From contig OU015568.1 of assembly GCA_907165135.1 (NCBI GenBank), positions 9,618,501-9,682,500 of the forward strand: a stretch of DNA of 64,000 nucleotides, written 5' to 3'. How positions within the stretch are numbered: the first letter of the stretch is position 1; each line of letters starts with the position of its first letter. The notes under the pieces were generated by a model. The model was not told the origin of the DNA and ran no database searches. It worked only from the letters and a program-made list of their open reading frames with translations. The position numbers and the translations under genes are program-made. Source of the stretch: Oikopleura dioica. Lineage: Eukaryota > Chordata > Appendicularia > Copelata > Oikopleuridae. Positions 57,008 to 64,000 of the stretch are shown piece after piece.

Positions 57008-60000
57008 ATGTGTCTCTTTATCAGATCACCTTATTTGAGAGCACTTTCATTGCTTCTTTTTCTTCGCCAGACTTTTTGCATAATCGAGATAGAATTGACA
57101 GAAGACAAAATATGGGAAAGAATAAAATACGACGAGAAAGTCGACGGAGTCTCATTTTACTGCAGCATTGAAAGGGCCGCATTATTCTTTGACAACGCTT
57201 ATGGAGATATCGATGGAGTTCTCAAGCTAGAGGCTGGAGACGAAGATGATTTCTGCGTTCTTTCCATGGAAAAAGCTGGAGAATTAGAATGTCTTGTTGA
57301 AAAGTTAGAAAGGTTTCGAAAAAACTACGATGAGCAAGGTGATATTTATGATTTTTTATGCGACTGGAATCCAATCGAAACTGTTTCACTGAATCCACTG
57401 ACTGTCATTAATGGTAGGTTGATGATCTTGAGATGGTATGACGATTTTATTAAAACCACTCTTCAGGACAGATAATACTTTCAAAAGATGAACTGATAGA
57501 AATGAGTCTGGAAGATGGCGTTATTGATGAAACAATCGAGCGATTTATTATCCACGATGCAATAATTTTCGAAGGATTCGATGAAGGCATCCTCGCCAAA
57601 GCTGGAATAAGCAAAGAAAATCCTCGATGTGGGCTAGAGTTTGTTAAATGTGACGAGGCGCTGGTTGCTCTGGTTAAAGAAACTTACAAAGATTTAGGAA
57701 AAGGTCGCAAAAAATGGGCTCAGTCTGCACTCTTTGATTGCATAACCTTAGAATAAAGGAAATTCAGGCATTTCTCAAGTTTTCACCGACGTAATAGATG
57801 GATTGAAGGACCAGGGAAGAGAGTTCCTAACAGATACTTCTGTTTCGAACTCGTTGAATAATGCGCTTTTGGAGCTGGAATTCTTGGACGCAGAATCGAT
57901 TGATTTTACTGACGAATCCGTTCAAAACGATATTGTTTCTGGTATTTGCGAACAACTCAAGAAACAGGGACAAGAAAATATCTTCACTACTGTCGTCCAA
58001 GGATGCAACAAAGTAACGCTTGATCTTTGTCTCGAGGAAGATGACCAGGTTTCAATCAGCATTCCGCTCAATTCGACGAACTTGGACAAAATCGAAGCTT
58101 CGGCAGATGCGATTGCTGCAAGAGAAAAGAAACTTGAATATGAAAAGAATATCCTGGTCCAAGTTATGAAAGAAACGAGAAGTCTAAAAGTCACATTGTC
58201 TGAAATCGAGAATTTATGGATGAAAACAACTTTAAAATTATTCTTCATTTACGTTAATGATAAGGTTAAAAAAGGCACTGTCATTGCTTTTCTATCAAAA
58301 GCTGATTGCCTCGCTGCCGGAGCGAAGGCGGATCAATCACTTGCTCAGCAGCAGGATTTAATCAACGTTAATTTTCCGATCTTGCACTCAAAGATTTTCT
58401 ACTACCCAAATGAACTTGAAGATATCAAAGAAGCAATTGGCCCTGAAAAAGCGGCACAAATAAAAGCTGATTCGAAAATCGTGGCAAAAGATATCATGGA
58501 AGCATTTACCGACGGAATAAGCGACGGATTCAATGGCTTCCGAATATTCAACATCGAACACGCTGGTTTTCGTCGAATCAGTCCTAATTATGGAGACATG
58601 GTTGATCTCGCAACTGAATATGGTACTGGGCAAATTTCAGACATTGTAATCACGCTTTATTCAAATACCGATACGACAAATTTCGCCGAAATGTTCAAGT
58701 TCGTCACAAATTCCATCGGACAGCAACTTGAGCAAATAATCAAGAGCAGAAACATTGAATACATTAAAAACGAAGATGAAATCGTTAAGCAGGTTTTACA
58801 AATTAATGAAATCAAAAACCAAAGGACATTTATTAAAAGCAAGGAGCGAAATTTTCAAGGTAAAAAAAACAAGGTTTATTTTTCACAGATTTACTGTTTC
58901 AGCGAAAGCCATTCAATTTACGGAGCCAAGAAACGCTTCTGAGTTTTTTTCCATAAAAATTGCGTTTATTTGTTTCATGGTATTTACTACTGTCATTTGT
59001 TGTACAACGATGTATGTGACGAAGACCGCGCAGCCGAAACACTGGGTCTTTCTAAAGAAGCGGTCAAAAATTTATATGCTACTTCATTTTTTTTACAATT
59101 TTATGAGCTCCTAAAAGACCTTTATCCTCTTCTCGCGAATGTACAGCAACTACAACAAAGTCGACAATGCGATAAACTATGCCACAAGCAAAGGACTCAT
59201 TCATGAGCCCGAGGAGATAGTTGTCGCGTACTTATTCGCCAATCCTTTTCTCGCGCTACTTTTGGTCTTCATCTGGTGGGCGGTCATTCTAGGTTTCGAA
59301 GCAAATGGAGCTCCGATCTTCGTGCTTTTTCCGCTGGCGATGTGCATTTATGTGATACAGTCGTTGGCGCTGGATATTCCATCGTTGTTCATTACTTATT
59401 TTTATATGACGAGATACAAGGCCGGAAGTATTGTAATTCGAGTTACAGGAATGGGTTGAGATAGAGTCTGTTGGGCTTCATAACAGGCGATTCTCGACCT
59501 CTTGAAAGTCATCATCGAAATAGTGCTGTCTGGCGTTGAAGCTATCTTCGTCCTCTTTTCTCATTTAAAGTCGTACCTCGCTCTAATAAAAACTATGGGC
59601 TCAGATAGGGTTGGCTCCGACCTCAGAAACTACAAGAAAAGAATTATCAGCCTGGCGACGATTGCAATTTCACCGTTTTTAATTTGCTTTCCGTCCATAA
59701 AATACTTGTCCTTATTTCAAAATTTGCTCGGCGCAGGAATGGGATCCTTTTTTATAGCAAAAAAAAATAATTTTTGAGTAGTTTGAAAAATTCCTAATAA
59801 GTAATCAACGAATTCGAACCAACAACGTACGATCCGAAAGCGTTCATTGTCGAGGAAGTTAAAGATGATGGATACGCTAAATTTAGCTTTCGCAACAACG
59901 AATACGGCCGGCTCAAAAACAAAACAGAGGGACTGGCGAATTTCTTTCGTTCCAACTTTGGCGACTTGTCTGACAACAGGCAACGCTCGAGTGATTGCGT

Positions 60001-61094
60001 CAAGACCATTGTCGACCCAATCTTTGACCCTCCAAAATTTCATTCTTTTCCGACTCCATTTGCAGCTGGTTGCATCAATCAAACTGAAAGAGCATTCATT
60101 GGATTTATTTTTGCAGCTCTCCTTGCGATTGTCAGCTTCTTCATCTTCCTTGTAAGTATTTCTATCAAACAGTTGCTTCACTTATCTTGTAGAGATTTAG
60201 CTGGCCGTATGTGCTCGACTGGATGGAAATTGAAAACTTTATCCCAATCATTTGCGGCGCAAGGGACGGCAATCGTAGGACTGTTGGCACCAATGTTAGA
60301 GAAGAAGACATCCAAGAACTCTACGAGAAAATCGACAGTTCAAGAAAGCTCTCTTGCTCGTGTCTTTATAGAATCATGAAGCCGACACGTGAATCAATGG
60401 AGAAAAATAGAAAAAAGATCAAGCAAAGATTTGAAGAAATCAACAAGGAAAAAAGGGAGGCAGAAACGTTTTGGTCGGATTTCAGACAGCTAGAGGAGAA
60501 ACCTACTTTGCTTGAAAAGCTCTCAAGATTCTTTAGATCTGCTCCAATTTCAGCGGAAAAAGCAAGTATTGTTAATTCGAAAGAAGTTGGAACAGATACT
60601 TATCCAGATCCGCCAATCTTCATCGCAAAAAGGAACGAGTAAAGAAAAACTAAGTATGCTATTTCTTTTATTTCAAGGGGAAAAATCGGTCTCAAGCTCG
60701 TAAAAGGCGTTTTGATGCTAAAAATCCAGTTCAAAAACCCATCTTCGGTCGGAATAAAAAGACTATGAATAACTACAATGACATGAAGAATAAATCTGCT
60801 CAGGAACAGTTTGACTTCGTCCAAAGACTAAGCAAGGAAGAAAAGAGACGAATATACAGTCGAGCTGAAGTGTCAATAGAAAGACATATGCACCGTCAGA
60901 AAGTCTTTCGGCTCCAAGGGGATGAAGACTACAACCCAATTTTGGCTGAAATTCAACTCGAAGATGACCCAAAATTGAAAAAGGAAGAGGCTGGCAAGTT
61001 GGCACCCGTGATGGTTCGGACGAAACCGGTCCAACAGCAACACATAATCAGAGCGATGGTCATGGACATAACTGAATTTGAAGCTGAAAAATAG
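57008..61094 (+). CDS. Multi-pass membrane protein with large extracellular N-terminus (family member B)
   Basis: Exons 57008-57413, 57467-57703, 57768-58859, 58903-59045, 59118-59454, 59509-59736, 59802-60151, 60193-60636 and 60678-61094 close in phase to about 1217 residues. Signal peptide (ALSLLLFLRQTFC), then about 570 extracellular residues with scattered cysteines and no known domain. Hydrophobic segments follow: IKIAFICFMVFTTVICC; LFANPFLALLLVFIWWAVIL; IFVLFPLAMCIYVI; IVLSGVEAIFVLF; SLATIAISPFLICF; and, after a loop ending PTPFAAGCINQTE, FIGFIFAALLAIVSFFIF. A long Lys/Glu-rich cytoplasmic tail ends the protein. The introns at 59737 and 60637 have GA-AG ends. If the 60637 intron is not used, B stops at 60642 and 60678-61094 would be a separate downstream cistron. 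Confidence 0.65.
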
Positions 61095-61154
61095 CTGAAC
61101 TCTTATTATTTTCATTTATTATTACTTCACTTAAATAAACAAGAAAATACTTTT

Positions 61155-62608
61155 TTAGTCACAGGCATATTCATAGGCCCACGAAAATCGTCCGTCTTTC
61201 AGTTTCTGACAGCACTCTTTATCAACTTCATTGCATATTTTCAGAAAAGTAATCATCTCCTTAATTCTGGGCGAAAACAACTCTCGCCAAAGAGCCGTTT
61301 CCTCTGGGTACTCTTCCCTGACGTTGATTTTTCGAGACGTTCCCTTTGCACCGTTGAGGCAGTACTTGATCGGGCTGGAGAGGCACGGAAATCCCTTTTC
61401 TTCATCTATGTAGAACTGCAAAGAATCTTTTTCCAATCCGATGAATTCGAGGAGACGACCCCATTCTTCGTTGGGATTGGAGATTAAGCTCTCGCCATCA
61501 AGGAGGAGAACATTTTCTTCACTAAAATACCATTGCAGTTGGCAAAACACGCGTTAAATTACCCGAATTGCTCAATAAAAGGTGTAATTGCATGCACATA
61601 TTCGTCAAAACCGATACTTACTGTCTTCCCATCAACTTGATTCTCAAGTTTTGATTTCACCTCATCCGTAAAAACCTTGATCTCCTCGTCTAAACCGCCT
61701 TTCAAACAAGCTCTGCATCTTTTTAATTCCATTTCCGAGTCGCCGTTCTCTTTCTTGATTTCTGTCCGACGATCTTTCATTTTGAACTGAGAAAATACTC
61801 TCGGAATCGGGTCACAGGCGATGGCAATGATTTTTGTGTTGGGTGCGACGATTTTCATTGCTTCGGCAGTAAATGCGGCACTTTTGCCAGAATACTGTTT
61901 TTTGGATTCAAAACCGAAGAAATTTGCTTCAGAAAAATAGTCTATTGAATCCTTTCCTCGGGTGATTTTTCAATCAAAATCTCATCCCTCGCCACAGCCG
62001 GCAAAGAAGACTTGTACATCTTCAGTAAATGCTCATACTGCTCTGGCCTTCCTCTGATTATATCTTGGGAGATCATATTGTTGAAAAACTTCGGTTCAAG
62101 CGTTTTCATCGTTACACTGGGATGGCAGTCGAGAAATTGAAGAGTTCCAGTCCCACACTTTGCGAAGCCGACGCCGATTATGTCTGGTAAACGTCGCTCG
62201 AGAGGTTCCAGGCTCTGGAAGAATAAATAGAAATCTTCAAGGCCCTCGAATCGAGCTTACCTTTCTGATTTCCACGGGACAGGCATGCTCCATAACCGCC
62301 CCCTCATGATAAGCTTTGTCTTTCGACTCCTCCATCAAAATCGTTGTCGGTTTTAGATTTCTTCTTATTGCTGAAAAATCCTCTGCTGGCACATGCTTCA
62401 AAATATACTTTTCAAGCTCTTCAAATTCCTCTTTTTTGATGTGCGAATGAAGGAAGTATGCGTCCAAAATTGCATCGTTTTTTATTTCCGGGTTGAAATA
62501 ATTATACGCATTATGCGCGGAAATTGCAGCACAGAAAACAATCGCAGCAATGTTCAATTTTTTGTTTTCAAACGGTAAGTATTTCTTCCAATTGTTTTCA
62601 GTCGACAT
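61155..62608 (-). CDS. Heparan-sulfate 3-O-sulfotransferase-like enzyme
   Basis: Exons (minus) 62261-62608, 61957-62214, 61563-61894 and 61155-61521 close in phase to 434 residues. N-terminal type II anchor (LNIAAIVFCAAISAH) and stem, then the sulfotransferase fold: the 5'-phosphosulfate loop IGVGFAKCGTGTLQFLDCHP, EKSPE, the 3'-phosphate motif ACDPIPRVFSQF, VLLLDGESL, and the C-terminal KGFPCLSS...CLNGAKGTSRK that is characteristic of HS3ST-type enzymes (K-G-F-x-C ... C-L-x-x-x-K-G). It would use PAPS in the Golgi. The family's usual G-x-x-K-G-G-T reads G-F-A-K-C-G-T. The 61956-61895 intron is GA-AG; using it joins EKSPE directly to YSGKSAAF. Confidence 0.8.
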
Positions 62609-63008
62609 TTTCTCTTGTCAATTTAACGATGAACGTGGATGATAAGTGATGTTTTGAGTGAGGGGTACAAACCGCCCCGAGGATATTTCTAGTATTTTTT
62701 AAGCGATTTGAGGTCTTTTTTTCCGGCTAAATGATTGCAGCATCAACTAAAAAGGAAAAATATAGGCAACAGAAAAATCCTAAGGTCCACAAAGACCCTG
62801 AGTCTTCTTCTAAAAAAGCAATAAAATCGAGGCTTATCCGTATAAGCAATCTAGTAATGCGTTCTATAAAAACCAGTGCACTCGATTTGGTCATTAAAGA
62901 CTAAGCAATGCAGCGCAAGCATTAAATTTTCATCCACAACTGTCGAACTTTCTCAAGAAAACATTTTCTCGTCCTCAAACGTCGCGAGAAAAGAAACACA
63001 AGAGAGCA
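62609..63008. other. Shared upstream region
   Basis: Divergent promoter region between the sulfotransferase (minus) and the LRR gene (plus). No supported exon. Confidence 0.4.
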
Positions 63009-64000
63009 ATGAAAAATGTTTTATTTACTTATCTCCTTCGATCAAGCTTAGCGATGGTGGAGAACTGTTTTACATGTAAGAATTGGGATGACTGCAATTT
63101 TATTGGTTTCGGCCATGTTGAAGGGAAGAGAGAGGTCAAACCGTATTTGAATCAGTCAGGAAGGGTTCGATTTGCAATCTTGATAAAACTAGCCAGTTTT
63201 CTTCCTTGATTTCAAACTTCGACCCTCGAAAGACGCTTTTTATATTACGTGTTCGCGGCTCATCCACGTCTCTGAAATTCCCGGTCCCTTCCGAATCAAG
63301 CGGCTCAGAATCAGTCAATCTTCTTTGTCAAACAACTTGGAAGGAATCGCCGATTTTACGAATTTAGAAGTACTCAACGCTTCGAACACTGGTTTGACCT
63401 CCATCGATAACGACCTCCAGTCTCTGAAAAATTTATGGATGCTGGACGTGTCCTGGAACATGTTATTGTTCCTTCCAGGGAATCTCAAGGAGCTTCGAGC
63501 GGTTATTTTGCTTCACGGGAATCCATTCCAGTGCTCTTGCGATTTGGCAGCGATTGTCTCTGAAATTCATTTTGTCGATGGCCCCACTGCAGCAACTTGC
63601 GATACTTTTGGAGATCTTGTTCCGCTGCGAAAATTGATCAGTTTGACGGAGGAAAATGTCCAATGCGCAACTGAAAGCGCCCAAGACATCCCAATGTACA
63701 TCATTTTCTTCAGCTGGGTCGTTGGACTCATGGTTACTTTGTACAGATACTCGAAAGCGGAATCGAACAGTAGTGAAGAGAACTACAACAAAATCGATCC
63801 AGTAGAACTTGAACGAATACGAAAAGAAGCGATTGAGATTCAGAATCGGATTAATCAAAATCGAGATTCGGAGATGCAAAAAATCAGGCACAGGCGATCG
63901 AAATGCCCGACTCATTCAAACTGCTCATCTTGTAAAGGTCTATTTAGTTTTATTCTTGCCATCAATGTTCTTGTATAATTTTTAGAGCTTAATACAAGCG
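63009..64000 (+). CDS. Leucine-rich-repeat single-pass membrane protein (3' partial)
   Basis: A start at 63009 gives a hydrophobic leader (MKNVLFTYLLRSSLAMVENC) and Cys-rich LRRNT-like start (CFTCKNWDDC). The main exon, open to about 63936, encodes LRRs (HVSEIPGPFRIKRLRISQSS; FTNLEVLNASNTGLTSID; KNLWMLDVSWNMLLFLPGNL), an LRRCT cap (NPFQCSCDLAAIV ... CDTF) and a TM helix (MYIIFFSWVVGLMVTLYRY). A basic cytoplasmic segment follows, ending CPTHSNCSSCK. A GT donor there (63937) leads to an acceptor TTTTTAG near 63986 and an exon that continues past the window. The join between the first exon and the LRR frame (63110-63225) is not resolved. Adhesion or receptor role likely; ligand unknown. Confidence 0.7.

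Noticed and set aside
1-64000. CRISPR arrays, bacterial operons, rRNA or tRNA genes
   Set aside because: No regularly spaced repeats, no Shine-Dalgarno-led genes, and no tRNA cloverleaf or rRNA signature recognised; the sequence is clearly intron-bearing animal DNA.

Overview
This window is eukaryotic and looks like compact tunicate DNA, most probably an appendicularian (Oikopleura-type) larvacean. Reasons: genes every 2-3 kb on both strands; most introns 40-60 nt, with splice phases that close exactly; several introns with GA-AG or GC-AG ends instead of GT-AG; and a chordate repertoire (a true connexin, an iodothyronine deiodinase, phospholipid scramblases, a DEG/ENaC channel, a heparan-sulfate 3-O-sulfotransferase-like enzyme). 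The species is an inference from these traits. All exon joins were made by eye from splice sites, frame and phase, so individual boundaries may be off by a base or two.

Layout. 1-0.2 kb: last exon of a Bicaudal-D homologue. 0.2-5.5 kb: mostly non-coding, with a 685-bp foldback transposon (1826-2510) and a small secreted-protein gene. 5.6-6.5 kb: an intronless, divergent Wnt (minus strand). 7-12 kb: sparse, with a small CAAX-tailed gene whose intron carries a second foldback transposon, and a small basic protein gene. 12-15 kb: a large multi-pass membrane protein (family member A). 15-19 kb: connexin, a small tail-anchored protein, a CUB-domain membrane protein and a tiny secreted peptide gene. 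19.5-21.5 kb: a secreted thrombospondin-type-1 protein. 21.5-27 kb: poor in recognisable genes. 27-34.7 kb: a Ly6/uPAR-like protein, a small basic protein, a selenocysteine deiodinase with its SECIS element, two tandem scramblases and a PWWP protein. 35.8-39.9 kb: complete phospholipase D. 40-41.5 kb: a secreted GCC2/ephrin-receptor-like cysteine-rich protein. 42-45 kb: a tandem family of tiny one-pass PPxY proteins, one intron holding a third inverted-repeat element. 45.6-50 kb: a PX-like fragment gene, a secreted basic protein, a double trypsin and a selenoprotein-W/H-like protein without Sec. 50-53.5 kb: a BTB-Kelch protein. 54-56.6 kb: a DEG/ENaC channel and an unknown protein. 57-61 kb: family member B. 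61-62.6 kb: sulfotransferase. 63 kb to the end: an LRR membrane protein running off the window.

Most items of interest are splice-level or family-level: repeated GA-AG/GC-AG introns, a complete Sec-encoding deiodinase, a pair of foldback elements with 8-9 bp target duplications, and an apparently lineage-specific membrane-protein family (A and B) sharing a multi-TM core and a P-F-A-x-G-C loop motif. Each is marked for what is read directly and what is inferred.
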